From NCBI GenBank assembly GCA_949775045.1, contig OX459096.1, forward strand, positions 36,689,316 to 36,753,315: 64,000 nt of DNA, written 5' to 3'. This stretch comes from Metridium senile (taxonomy: Eukaryota > Cnidaria > Anthozoa > Actiniaria > Metridiidae). The notes beneath the pieces were generated by a model. It was not told the DNA's origin. It worked only from the letters and a program-made list of their open reading frames with translations, and made no database searches. The position numbers and the translations under genes are program-made. Below are positions 10,222 to 37,079 of the stretch, in pieces (the first letter of the stretch is position 1; each line of letters begins with the position of its first letter).

Positions 10222-10602
10222 CACTGGTTACAAATTGAATCTAGAATCAAATATAAAATCCTGTTACTTACCTTCAAAGCTCTTCATGGCCTATCTCCTG
10301 CCTATATCCAAGAACTCATTTCAATTTATAAACCGAACCGTAATCTTCGTTCGTCATCACAAAATATTCTATCAGTACAGTCCTATAATCTTAAATCTTA
10401 TGGTCATCGCTCCTTCTCTGTACCTGCTGTAACTCACTGCCAATATCTATCAGAAAAATATCGTCTAGCTTCTTTCAAAACTGAACTAAAAAAATCATTT
10501 TTTCAAATTAGCTTATTCTTTGTAATTACGTCTTTTTGTTACTGTTGTTGTTTGTAACAATCAATGTATAGCGCTTAGAACAGATTTGTATTTGCGCTTA
10601 AT
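10222..10602 (+). mobile_element. 5'-truncated LINE (CR1/L2-like) 3' end
   Basis: From about 10222 to 10520 one frame reads HWLQIESRIKYKILLLTFKA, then LHGLSPAYIQELI, then YGHRSFSVPAVTHC, then a Lys-rich end. This is the typical C-terminus of non-LTR reverse transcriptases of the CR1/L2 type. The 3' UTR ends in the AGCGCTTAGAACAGATTTG type of sequence, and an (AAT)n tail begins at 10602. The 5' part is missing, as usual after incomplete reverse transcription. The usual LW before N is changed to THC, so the copy is dead. Confidence 0.85.
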
Positions 10603-11298
<696 letters not shown>

Positions 11299-13019
11299 GC
11301 ACGGTGATATATTTAGCTTTATTAAAAGACATTTAAATAACATAAAACAGCATTTTTACCATTTTTAAGAAATCCTTTTCGCATGTAAAAACATCTAATG
11401 TAATTCAACATGCATGTAATTAAACTTTAGAATTTTGTATTTGTTTTCATCCGTAATTATAATTTCGAGCTCAGCATCGAAACGTCTTCTGGTTTCACTA
11501 GTTTTTATAACGTTTATTCATTGTTGAAGCACAAGCCCAACATGGCCAGGACACAAAATTAATAATATTACGATATTGTGATGAAAACGTTCGCTTAAAC
11601 AACCTCCTTCGAAGGAACGACCCGTAATTAAACCCGTTTTATGCAAAAAATTATAACACAGGAGGAGTACCTTGTACTTATTATGAAATCTGTTTTTAAG
11701 CCTCAAGCTTCAAGAATATTATGTTTTGATTTTTAAAACTTATAAATCAGCCTCATCTCTTTTTGGTGTAAAGTTTTTCTATGTGCACGTGGTTTTCGAT
11801 GGATTACAAAAATATAGAAAGCTCAGGCATTAACGCACTATTTTTTCCCTTCGGGGTGACGCTAACGATCGAGTTGTGCATGTTCACTTCGCGCTGATTG
11901 GCTAGCTCCCTCTGAAGGATTTACTTAGCAGTTGTTTGTAATTTTGAACTGTAACACCCCAAAGATTGACCAATCTAACCAATTTGCTATAAGCGTTGCT
12001 TGACATTTTAAAAGCGTTCGATGCGTAAAACATTACGCCATTCAAATTCAGCAATGGCCTATTTCAAAATAAGTCGCGATAAACATTTTTTTGAAACGGA
12101 TAGTGTTCAAAGCGTCTGAACAGCGATTTATACCAAACAGGTGGAAGTAATGTGGTGTTATCAGACCATGTCGACCTTTCCTGGTGTTCTTCGCACTAAC
12201 CTGTATCACTCACAAAACCTTCTTGAATGGTGACGTTTACCTTACACAGAAACAGACTAAATGAAGGTAAGACATTTTTCTTAAAAGAAAATTGAAAACT
12301 CCTTTCAGAAAACGTTAAATAAATATGTTACTTCGTTTATTTATTTATATAATTTCCATAGGATTGCTTGTAGCTTGTGCTCGTTAGCTTCTCATTGTAT
12401 AAAAGTGCAGTGGTACTTGTTTCTAAATCACTTATACATCGATTTGAATTCTACTTGATCATTCAAAGTATCAGAAGAGTAAAACGCAAATGTTACATAG
12501 TTGTTGTGTTACTGATTGAGCTTAGTCACCTCATTATCCTGGAATTTGTTTTTATTAAATGCGTAACCGTCGTTGTGATGTGATTTGTAATTTTTAGGTT
12601 ACCCAATGATGTCGTATGTGTACGTCAGTTTATCCAATGTATCAGGATGAAAGCACAGTCATTGATAGCGCTGATGTTTCTTGGCCATCTCTTACAAATA
12701 TCACATACCTCAAGTACGTATCATTTGTGATTTTGAAAGTACAGTAGATTGCTTGCGATATTCACTTTGGCCAATCGCGAATGCAATGTTTTCTTCGGTC
12801 AAGGGGCTGTTTTATCCTGTATTTTCTTATACGATTTCTAGTAAGAAGAGTTTGCCTGTACAAATATGTCACTTAATATATCAACACTATATGTTTCCCA
12901 TCAGACGTGTAGTTGAACTTGAGATGCACTTCAATGATATAAATCACAAACCATTTGTCAATATGGGACTGGTGTATATAATGTTGAGATGTTTAGTCTA
13001 GTTCTTCTTCCACTATATA
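11299..13019. other. Interval without a clear gene; may hold 5' exons of the next gene
   Basis: No exon can be supported. ATGAAG followed by GTAAGA at 12261-12271 looks like a start codon with a splice donor. It could belong to the gene whose last exon starts at 13521, but its phase (0) does not fit that exon (needs one base), so another exon would be required. Nothing else stands out. Confidence 0.35.
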
Positions 13020-13311
13020 TACACCTATTTCAAAAATCGTTGTCGCAGCCGAAGCTACATTCTACACTCTAAAGCCTGCAAAGGATATCGGTAATTCTTC
13101 TTATATTATCGATTTATTCATAGCCTATTTTGGTTGTATGTTTGTGTTATATAACCATCACAAGTTGTTGCAGTGGTAGATGATGAAACGAATATTTCTT
13201 GGAAAAACGTGTAATAAATCACAAATTATGTTCATATTACCGACATCCTTTGCAGGTTTTAGAGTGTGGACTGTAGCTTCGGCTGTGACAAGGATTTTTG
13301 AAATAGGTGTA
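13020..13311. mobile_element. MITE, TACACCTA family copy 2
   Basis: The ends are TACACCTATTTCAAAAATCG and the complementary GATTTTTGAAATAGGTGTA. The arms continue through CGCAGCCGAAGCTACA and AAGCCTGCAAAGGAT for about 75 bases. It is flanked by TATA on both sides. No coding capacity. Confidence 0.8.
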
Positions 13312-13520
13312 TATGTTGGGTTACTGACTCTAAACTAGTCTATGCTTTTGGGAATGGGCTGTTTACCACTGATGTTCATAGATGATGGTGTGCTTTGAGA
13401 GAGCATATGTGTTTGATGAGAGGGTTTATAGTGTGAGGGGTGACATTGACATCTCGTTTTCAAATTATCGTAATTTCAAATGACAAAGTCATGATGATAT
13501 ATACATATATTTTTATACAG

Positions 13521-15391
13521 AAAAATTGCATCACCATAATGCCAACGTGAAAAAGAGTTTTCTTACTGATGCAATGAATGAGATGGAATATGGGTCAGGA
13601 CATGGAACTAAAGACACACGGAATAACAAGACAGCAGATACCTCAAAACCTACAGAAGCAAACAGGATAGTATCCATTACAAGAATTTATCCTTCCAATG
13701 TTGTGAAAGTGGTTAACGAAAATGACGATGAAAAAAGTAGTGCTAATACTCCAATACTTGCAGAACAACAAAGCAATAAGGATAATAAAAACGAAGAAAA
13801 AAGCGACGAACAAGAGATTACAGAAACTAAAGTCTCTTTTACTGACAACATTACTCCAACTGTTACGTATACTAGTGCAATAGCTAATGTAACTACAAGC
13901 AATAATGTGAACAAAGTAACAGAAAATAATAGTGGAAAAAGTCAGGCTTCGCACCCGCACAAAGATGTCAATATTGCTATTGATCTTTTGAAATCGTTTG
14001 TCAAAAAGCTTCTAAAGCGAAACAACACAAAACAAACTATTGAAGTCAATAAAGATGGCAAAAATGTCACAGAGATACCTGAAAAGAAAGATATGTTAAA
14101 GAAAAACAGGACTGTAAATCCTTCGACTATCATAGCAGGAGTGAAATATAATCTCGCTCCGGTTTATCAGTTCAGAACTAAGCAGGAAAACAACGATCAT
14201 CTTAAACATCTCAAGGAGGAAGAAGAGACGTTGCAACAAACGTTAAAGGACAAGCAACTCGAGATAGAACAACTGAGAAAAGAACAGAATACTAACGCCA
14301 CTCACCATCCAATTAATTCAACCGCTGACCAAACCAAACACAAAAATGATACTAACGATCATCCTTCGAAAAGCAAACAAAAGATTATAACACCAGTACT
14401 AGTTTCGAAAGTAAACAACACAGTAATACAATCTCAAAATGAAAATAACGAAGCACAGTTCAAGTTTGCAACACTTAAAGGTGTCCCTCCAGAGCTCCTG
14501 GTAAAGTTGAAGGATATCCTGGATAAGAAGAAGCAGAAAAAAGAGAATCTTATATCCAAGCAGCAAGAAGCCTCACGAAAAGCTTTTGAAACGGCAAACA
14601 AGTTGGTCAAGGCAGCTTTTGCACGAGAACAGCTCTACAAAGCTGAAGAGGACTTCTTTGAGAAAGTAAAAGAAATGATGAACAAGACGTCAGCTGCAAA
14701 TTTACTTGACAATAATAATACAACTACCCTTACTCAAGGCAGTGGAGATGGAGAAAATGATCTCTCTCCCGTTAAAGATTATGTCAAGTCTCTTGAAGCA
14801 GAACAAAAGGCTGTTGGCTCTGTAGAAAGACGAACTCAGCCAATTGAAAATTCGTCTGGTGTTGCAACCGCACAAAGTGTTACCAATCAGCCACCAGCAC
14901 CAGCAAGTACTCCAGGTCAGACCAAATCCAACCCTGGTGGTCTACCCCTGAATACTGTAGGATCCAACCCAAACATCTTGAACAAATTGAATCATACAAA
15001 AGGACCTGATGAAAAAAGTGTAGAAGCAGCTGCACATCTAGAAGAAAAAGTCGCAGAGCAACAAGATGAGATGTATGATGACTTACTTCGTCACACTCTG
15101 AACAAAGGACGATTTGATGATGATGACGACGACGATGATGAGGATGAGGAGGCCGCAGCTCGTGATAGAGAGGTTAGACCTTCCAAATATGGACAAATGC
15201 CGCAACTGCACGAGAATTATGGGGATTTCCAAGATACTGATGAACGAGCACATGCTAGATCTGAGGTCACGGACAAGGAGAGTTCTGAAAAAGTACATTA
15301 CATTGACGAAAATGCGATATTTAGTCTCAAAAAGAACTATATTAGTCGACCACGATTGACAACTCGAAGAAGCAATATTAGAAGAAATTAA
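13521..15391 (+). CDS. Unrecognised Asn/Lys/Glu-rich protein, last exon
   Basis: The exon follows a good acceptor (TTTTTATACAG, ending 13520) and runs open to TAA at 15389-15391. Two bases finish a split codon and AAA TTG CAT CAC follow; there is no ATG at the start, so upstream exons are missing from the model. About 622 codons are visible. No known domain is seen. Counting from the TTG at 13526, there are many Asn-X-Ser/Thr sequons, a Lys-rich stretch around 165-200, a predicted coiled coil at about 224-256 (heptads of Leu with Glu/Lys), a second long charged helix at about 321-388, a Pro/Asn-rich linker, and an Asp run at about 530-540. The C-terminus is Arg-rich. Composition and strand match the first gene, so both may be secreted or matrix proteins. 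That link is inference; no shared module is seen. Confidence 0.65.
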
Positions 15392-15742
15392 AAATATATT
15401 TTGGTAAGGAATTCTCAACCAATGGATTACAGGTAATATCTAAGTAAGAAACTAAAAGCACTTCTGGTATCAACCAATAAGTACAGATGTGTTCAAAGAA
15501 AGGCTGCCCAATGATATGTAAGAGGCCAAGAATTGTGGACATGCAGGCAGCAAAACATAGATGACCGATTTTTTAAATTACTGTCCTCTCTCTACAAATC
15601 ATCTTCTCTATATATTTATTTGTTGTTGCTTTTCTCACTTTTTCCTATTTTCTTCATGTGTTTCTTTAATTCATGTGTTTCTTTAATTCATATGCGAGAG
15701 CACGAGGGCAGTTATGCCAAAGGTCAACACTTCTAATGCCGT
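15392..15742. other. Non-genic interval, probable 3' UTR of the preceding gene
   Basis: This is AT-rich sequence after the stop codon. A 17-base direct duplication (TTCATGTGTTTCTTTAA) lies near 15654-15687. No canonical AATAAA is seen close to the stop. Confidence 0.5.
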
Positions 15743-15850
15743 AGCCTGCGTGCAGCCCTAATTAACGCTCGTTAATCATTTACGATATATTACGGTAGTA
15801 CCGTCACCGTGTTTATGAGAGTTAATTCAGGCTGCACGGCAGACTAGGCT
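15743..15850. repeat. Small foldback repeat
   Basis: AGCCTGCGTGCAGCCCTAATTAA pairs with the reverse complement of TTAATTCAGGCTGCACGGCA...AGGCT. The arms are about 25 bases with a mismatch bulge, and there is no reading frame. Confidence 0.55.
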
Positions 15851-15984
15851 GCCCAGAAAGTCCAGTTGCAAATGTGTAAAGGGTCAATAATTCTAAAACG
15901 ACTCACGGTTACTGCAAGAGAACCGAAAGCTATCTATCTTTATGACCTTTTCCCAGCACCTTTTATCAGGGTGCTCTTTTCGTA

Positions 15985-16265
15985 TACACCTATTTCAATA
16001 ATCATTGTCGCAATCAAAGCTACAGTCCACACTCTCAAAGGATGTCGGTATTTCTTCTCTTATTATATATCAATTTATCATTAGCATATTTTGGTTGTAC
16101 GTGTTTGTGTTATATGACCATAACAAGTTCTTGTAGGGGTAGATGATGATTAAAATTTTTGTTTTTTTCAAAAACGTGTATTAAATCACAAATTCTGTTC
16201 ATATTACCTTTGCAGGCTTCAGAGTATGGACTGTAGCTTCAGCTGCGACAATGATTTTTGATTGC
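15985..16265. mobile_element. MITE, TACACCTA family copy 3 (right end decayed)
   Basis: The left end TACACCTATTTCAATAATCA and the inner arms (AAAGCTACAGTCCACACTCT, GGATGTCGGTATTTCTTC) match copy 2. The right arm reaches GCGACAATGATTTTTGATTG but has lost the final GGTGTA. Confidence 0.7.
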
Positions 16266-16332
16266 AGGTTTAAAAAAGTTTCGCGCGAGGGACTATCCGT
16301 TTAAACTGAATGTTTTGATAGTGTGAACAACT

Positions 16333-16446
16333 AGCAATTATTCGCCGAAGGCGAAGTGGTTATCAATGAATATTTACCGAGCGGCAAGTCTTCGAGCCGC
16401 GAGGTAATTATTCATTGATAATTACTGAGCCTGAGGTGAATAATTG
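16333..16446. repeat. Imperfect palindrome next to a MITE
   Basis: CAATTATTCGCC at the left pairs with GGTGAATAATTG at the right. The inner parts (TTATCAATGAATA and TATTCATTGATAA, then ACCGAGCGGC and GCCGCGAGGT) also pair. It directly precedes the 16450-16840 element and may be part of the same composite. Confidence 0.55.
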
Positions 16447-16449
16447 TTT

Positions 16450-16840
16450 TAGTATATACATGATTCACAAACGAACAAAAAAAAAAAATTAAACAAAAAT
16501 TTGTGTATAAATTAAGAAATTTATTGCATAACATTACAAAGCGTGACAAGGCGCACGAACGTTGAACCTCGTTTTCTATGAATTCAATTTTTTTTATGTT
16601 TAAAATGCCGTTTTACTTTGAAAAACACTTAAACCAAACTTTGTAGCTTTCTTTGTGTTTTGTGGAATTGCGGTTTGTTGAATTTTTTCAATTTCTTCAT
16701 CGGTAATTGTTGCAAAACGAGACGCCATTTTGCCGAGAAGCAATATTCCGAGCTTGAGCAGTGAATATGGTCTCAGATTCCGAGATAACTAGCCAATGAG
16801 AGCGCGCGTTGTTATGAGGTTGTGAATCATGTATATACTA
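16450..16840 (-). mobile_element. Non-autonomous DNA transposon with a 42-codon reading frame
   Basis: Terminal inverted repeats TAGTATATACATGATTCACAA and TTGTGAATCATGTATATACTA bound an element of 391 bases. On the minus strand, ATG at 16728 opens a 42-codon frame ending with TAA at 16600. It starts MASRFATITDEEIEKI, followed by a short linker and NTKKATKFGLSVF. That order resembles the N-termini of KIAA1958/Crypton-like recombinase proteins of invertebrates. The element looks like a deletion derivative that kept the first coding part of its parent. The family link is from memory of the pattern only. Confidence 0.6.
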
Positions 16841-17157
16841 ATATTAATTGTATCTTGGATAATAAAAACACCTTCATTTCAATTTTATTATCCATGATTG
16901 TATACAGTATTTTTTAGGAAATAAAAAGTCAATTTCAAACTTTTAAAAGCTATAGTGTGTTTTATGTTGACAATTATCACCGTGTTTATACCATGCCACT
17001 ATATAAAAAGTACAGCACATTTCAGGACGACAGCAAGTAATCATAACTTGAACTAAATTGTACATGTGGAGACGATTTGAGGTATATATATAAAATGCCG
17101 TTTATATAAATGTCCATAATTTCACTCTGCCTTGAAATGAAAAAGTATCTAAGTAAG

Positions 17158-17564
17158 GGTTAGATGATGAACGCGAGTGTCCTATGGGATATAGAGCCTC
17201 GAGCATTAGCTACAATTGGCGAATAAAATAATGACACATTGCCTACAATTGTTAATGGATAAATTAAACCTATAAATAGATTACAGTTTTAATCACGTAC
17301 TCAGGTGTTATCCCCCCTCCCCCCTCTTCAATGTTGTTCTACCTTGATTGAAGAACGACCCATTGACAATTTTATAGTTGATTGACCAACATTGCCTGGG
17401 GGTGGGGGGGGGGGGGGGGGGGTGGGGGTACAGTCAGACTTTGTAAATGGTACGTATTTGGGGGCCCTGTGTATACAAACTGTCAAACTATTTATTCGCC
17501 GATTGTAGATAGAAGGCCAAGAGAGACTCTATGTCCCATAGGACACGAGCGTTCATTATCTAAC
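17158..17564. mobile_element. MITE with 65-base inverted repeats and a poly-G interior
   Basis: The left arm GTTAGATGATGAACGCGAGT, then GTCCTATGGG, pairs with CCCATAGGACACGAGCGTTC, then ATTATCTAAC, at the right. The arms extend to GGCGAATAA and its complement. The interior holds C/T-rich (17310-17327) and G-rich (17397-17426) tracts. A reading frame across the poly-G is spurious. Confidence 0.7.
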
Positions 17565-17961
17565 TGTCTTAGAATATGATCATACCCACGAAGAATGGTT
17601 TACTATACTGAGTACTTGTAATGCATTGTGAACTTCTATATAGTGATCTCACTGGCGAGGTGGCAAAACAATAAAAAACAAAAGGCCTCGCCAGTGGAAT
17701 ACTATGAGATATAGAACACTATAATACAGTCATCTGATTGGCTAAGTGGGTGTGATCATTTTCTAATATGAGAAAGAACAAAAGATTCGAAAACGTTTAG
17801 AAATAGAGCTTTAAAGACGTTTCATCAATATTCCAGTACAAGCCTAAACAATACAGTCATACAGATAGCCAACATGCATAATATTTAAGACATCTGGAAA
17901 GTGTTCAGTGATATCTACAGCATTAACGGATGGTTAAATGCTTTTTAGCAATAGTATAGCT

Positions 17962-24283
<6,322 letters not shown>

Positions 24284-24415
24284 TCTACATTAGTTGTTCA
24301 CCGTCAATGACGGTGTCCAGCTACTTTTCAACTCTTTATCTACTACATCCTTTCGCCCGTCCGATTGCCTACCATTTGTATAGATATATAGAGACTTAAC
24401 ACGTAATTGTTTTTA

Positions 24416-24453
24416 GACGTCATCTTGTTTATGACATCACATATATGACGTCA
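24416..24453. promoter_or_regulatory. CRE-like sites upstream of HCN
   Basis: A perfect palindromic CRE, TGACGTCA, lies at 24446-24453, and a near-match, AGACGTCA, at 24415-24422. They are about 140-170 bases upstream of the HCN start codon (24283, minus strand), a typical distance for a proximal promoter. CREB/ATF proteins bind this octamer in animals. Use here is inferred. Confidence 0.45.
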
Positions 24454-24537
24454 AAATAGATTATATTTACAAATTTAAATTTAACATGGCCTTTTGTAGT
24501 ACCTGATCACGTGACCTTGTCAATCAAAAAAAATTAA

Positions 24538-25186
24538 GGCCCTGTCCACACGTAGCCGGGTATTTTTGAAAAGGGATATTTTTTTATCTGTATTCAAAAA
24601 TATCTGCGTCCACACGTAGCCGTATTCGAGTCGTATTTGCCCGTCCAAACGTATACGCAAATATACGCTTCGAAAACGCTAGCTGTCCATACAGAGCATG
24701 CGCACGCTTTGTTTACTACGCTCGCTTCACAATCCAACCGCTTTTTATATAGTAAATATGTCTAAACAGGCGAGTAAATCAAAGGGAAAAGGGAAGGCTG
24801 TATTCCACATATTATTATATTCTTTTAAAGGTCAAAATCGCCGTTGTTTTGCTGGCCGTCGGTTTATGCTCTTTAACGGCGCTGTTTTAACTCCAGATCA
24901 GCGAAATTATCCCTGCGATTGTATGTAGGCTATAAAGTTTGAAACAAGCCCAAGAAGAAGTGACACGTGACGGAACAGCCCGACGTCATCGTATTCAAAA
25001 AGCTCTGTTTTCGCCGTCCATACGTATACGATAAACCTCCGGCTTAAAAAATCTACAGTCTGGAGAGCGTATTCGAAAACCTCCGTTTTCGGTGACCGAA
25101 AACGCCGTTTACGTGTGGACGGAAGGCGTAAACGGAGGAAAAAAGCTCCGTTTTCAAAAATACCCGGCTACGTGTGGACGGGGCCT
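24538..25186. mobile_element. TIR transposon family F3, copy 1
   Basis: Ends GGCCCTGTCCACACGTAGCC and GGCTACGTGTGGACGGGGCC are inverted repeats, followed by GGGTATTTTTGAAAA on both sides. The interior has repeats of AAACGGAG and its complement and no convincing gene; a 76-codon frame at 24698 is not supported. A second copy lies at 55858-56686. Confidence 0.75.
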
Positions 25187-25260
25187 AAGAGTAAAACAAA
25201 ATGAATTTCAGGCTTCGAAAGATCCAAAACAAATAAAAAATATTAGCTTTATAACTAATT

Positions 25261-25373
25261 AAGAGCAACTGTCCACTATAATGCCGAGCGAGGTCCAGCA
25301 ACAGTGAATCGATTTTTCGCTATTGCCGCCGATTCGCAATTTGGCTAGGTATTAGTGGACCGTCGCTCTTCAG
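25261..25373. repeat. Small foldback repeat
   Basis: AAGAGCAACTGTCCACTATA pairs with TATTAGTGGACCGTCGCTCTT. The arms are about 20 bases and the interior is non-coding. Confidence 0.5.
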
Positions 25374-25535
25374 AAGTTGAAGCTATGGAAATCACCAAAA
25401 ATTACAAGAGTTTATATCCCTGAAGGGCAAACATTGCCAGTCGGAGTCAGACTATAAAACAAAATAAATAATAAACAAATGAGCAAACGACGAATAAACA
25501 ACAAACGGTGATTATATAATAAACAAATAAATATA

Positions 25536-25735
25536 GATAGATAGATAGATAATAAACAAACTAACTAACAAACAAACAAAGAAGACAGAGAGAAAGTAAG
25601 AAAGTAAGAAAGAAAGAAGACAGAGAGAAAGTAAGAAAGAAAGTAAGAAAGAAAGAAAGAAAGAAGGGGAAAAAAAAGAAGACAGAGAGAGAGAGAAAAA
25701 GACTGAGACAATAGAAGAAAGACAAGAAAGCATCA
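25536..25735. repeat. Polypurine microsatellite tract (GATA, GAAA, AGAGA)
   Basis: GATAGATAGATAGAT is followed by A/G-only sequence with GAAA, AGAGAGA and GTAAGAAA units. It immediately precedes a LINE remnant. Confidence 0.9.
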
Positions 25736-25972
25736 GAATGAGGAGATGACGGTATACAGGGCATGTGCTAAGAATAGACAGTTAAGTGAGGTTGACACCA
25801 AGATAGAGTTGACACGGGCACCCAAAGGTTAACAAAAGAGAGGGAGACCAAAGAAAACGATGACAGAGCAAGATGGAAGGATCTGTCCCTTGCCTTATCC
25901 TCCTTAAGGGGCTAAGAGGATAAGCGAGTTCAATCCAAAGACCTACACCAATAAGAAACAACAAATACGGAA
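25736..25972 (+). mobile_element. Eroded LINE C-terminal fragment
   Basis: Frames on the plus strand give RRYTGHVLRID, then with a shift KRGRPKKT, then DRARWKDLSLALSSLRG. This order (mountain of Arg, GHVLR, K-RGRPK, R..W, AL) is the usual end of invertebrate endonuclease-reverse-transcriptase ORFs. Stops and frameshifts show it is dead. Confidence 0.65.
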
Positions 25973-25995
25973 TAGCTGTCAAAACTTAAATTCTT

Positions 25996-26001
25996 TTTAT
26001 T
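25996..26001 (-). terminator. NDUFS1 polyadenylation signal (AATAAA)
   Basis: AATAAA on the minus strand, about 120 bases after the NDUFS1 stop codon at 26122-26124. Confidence 0.6.
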
Positions 26002-26121
26002 TATATTACACAACTTTCTGACAACAGTGAGATCAATCCAGCCTATACCCTAATGTCATCGAATAGCATCAACAGCCTGTGTAAAGACTGACTAAGTAAA
26101 TTTTTCAATAAAATAAGCTGA

Positions 26122-35561
<9,440 letters not shown>

Positions 35562-35772
35562 CTTTGTTAGTCTGTTAAGTTAATTATTTTATATTTCAAA
35601 ATTATCAATTATTTCCAGAAGAAGAAGCAGCCAGGCAAATAACAAAACTACATGTAAACTAGATCATGTAGCTGCACAATGTACCATTATTTCTTCATAA
35701 AAACACAACACATAACTCTTTGAAATCACACAGACTTGTACAATAGATGGAAAACTACTTAAAATACTAACC

Positions 35773-36212
35773 TTGGAGCTTGAAGCTCTGATGACGAGTT
35801 AAAATTTACTCCAGACAAGAAATACAATCAACAACCACCACAACAAATTCAAGATGGCGGAGCTTATGCCATTCATCCGGGACCTCGCTCTTTGTCTTAT
35901 CGACCAGCGGTTTGCTTGAAAAATGAGGTATATACTTCATAAACCCATATCTTTGGATTTCGGGCCAAGCATTTCTATACATGAGATCCTATTTAGCGTC
36001 GATATGAAGTATAGTGCTATGAATCGCCATGTTCTGGACTTCTAGATGAAAGATAGATCTTTACACAGGTTTTTAGACTTCAAAAGCCCTAAACAAGGTA
36101 AGCGTCTGATTATTCTTTGAAATCATAAGAACTTGTTTCTAAAAATTTAAAAACATTAAAATTATTTTCGGGTTTTTAGATCGTTAGCAGTTTAGAGTGT
36201 CCATTTCCAAGT
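35773..36212. promoter_or_regulatory. Bidirectional promoter region of NDUFS1 and MRPL2
   Basis: The NDUFS1 noncoding first exon (minus) has its donor at 35772. The MRPL2 transcript (plus) has a noncoding first exon with a donor at 36098, an acceptor at 36179-36180 and a start codon at 36213. The two transcription starts must therefore lie within a few hundred bases of each other. AAGATGGCGG at 35851-35860 matches the YY1 motif often found at starts of nuclear genes for mitochondrial proteins. The use of the motif is inference. Confidence 0.65.
36098..36180 (+). other. 5' UTR intron of MRPL2
   Basis: The donor AAG/GTAAGC at 36097/36098 and the acceptor TTTTTAG ending 36180 give an 83-base intron just before the coding exon. 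Confidence 0.65.
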
Positions 36213-37079
36213 ATGGCTGGTTTGTACAAGCAGCTAATGAACAACTTCACGTTCAAAACTAACAGCATAAGTTCTTTGGTGATAAGAAATGTGGTAGCAG
36301 CTGTTTTTAAAGTACAAACTAGTGGCTTCTCTACAACATCCACTGCTGAAGGCAGAACACACTACTCATTTATGAAAATCCCTCGTAGTATACCTAACAT
36401 GAAAATCCCTGGGTACCTCAAAGACGGCAGTATTAGAAGACACAATGGACGCTCTGGTAGGAATCATTCGGGTAAAATCACCGTACGTCACCGTGGAGGA
36501 GGTCATAGTCAGACTTATAGGATTATAGACTTTGTACGGGCACCTTTTGAAAAGAACATTGAAAGCTTTCCTGTTATCAAGGAGAAGGTGTTGCAGATTG
36601 GCTATGATCCTTGTAGGTCTGCAAGGATTGCACTTGTTGCTGGTAATGGCAGTAATAAACAAAAATTACTCATAGCTCCAGACACAGTACAAGTTGGAGA
36701 TGTCATTACATCACACAGAGGTAAACCTGCATCTCTAGCACTTCTAAAGCCAGGTGATGCATATCCTTTGAAGTACTTACCAATTGGCACTGTAGTCCAT
36801 AATATTGAGTTACAACCTGGTAAAGGTGCACAGCTAGCAAGGGCTGCTGGGACATCTGCACAGCTTATACGCAAGACAGACAATACAGCAATCATCAGGC
36901 TTCCATCAAAGGAAGAGAAAGAGATAGATAGTCTTTGTATGGCATCTATAGGTAGAGTATCTAACATAGATAGAAAGAACAGAGTGATTGGTAAAGCAGG
37001 GCGTAATAGATGGTTGAATAGAAGACCCAAAGGACAGACAGGCATTGACAGGACACACTGGAAAAAGAAGAGAGTTTGA
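36213..37079 (+). CDS. MRPL2: Mitochondrial large ribosomal subunit protein uL2m
   Basis: This is a single uninterrupted coding exon of 288 codons with an ATG at 36213 that gives a Ser/Thr-rich, weakly basic N-terminus fit for mitochondrial import. It contains the ribosomal L2 RNA-binding part (GRNHSGKITVRHRGGGHSQT, about residues 81-100) and the L2 C-terminal domain (PGKGAQLARAAGTSAQLIRK, then LPSKEEKEI, then IGRVSN and KAGRNRWLNRRPKG). uL2m sits by the peptidyl-transferase centre and joins the subunits. The tail ends soon after KAGRNRWL, in HWKKKRV. The bacterial L2 segment VDHPHGGG with its conserved His is absent. It is head-to-head with NDUFS1. An AATAAA signal follows at 37192-37197. 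Confidence 0.97.
   Translation: MAGLYKQLMNNFTFKTNSISSLVIRNVVAAVFKVQTSGFSTTSTAEGRTHYSFMKIPRSIPNMKIPGYLKDGSIRRHNGRSGRNHSGKITVRHRGGGHSQTYRIIDFVRAPFEKNIESFPVIKEKVLQIGYDPCRSARIALVAGNGSNKQKLLIAPDTVQVGDVITSHRGKPASLALLKPGDAYPLKYLPIGTVVHNIELQPGKGAQLARAAGTSAQLIRKTDNTAIIRLPSKEEKEIDSLCMASIGRVSNIDRKNRVIGKAGRNRWLNRRPKGQTGIDRTHWKKKRV

Noticed and set aside
12377..12583. Hydrophobic 68-codon frame that could be a signal-peptide exon for the 13521 gene
   Set aside because: No convincing acceptor and donor pair gives the phase needed for the exon at 13521.
17382..17579. Frame with a Gly run
   Set aside because: It crosses the poly-G tract inside a MITE.
24698..24928. 76-codon frame inside the F3 element
   Set aside because: It lacks similarity to a transposase, and no matching frame is seen in copy 2. 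It is probably chance.
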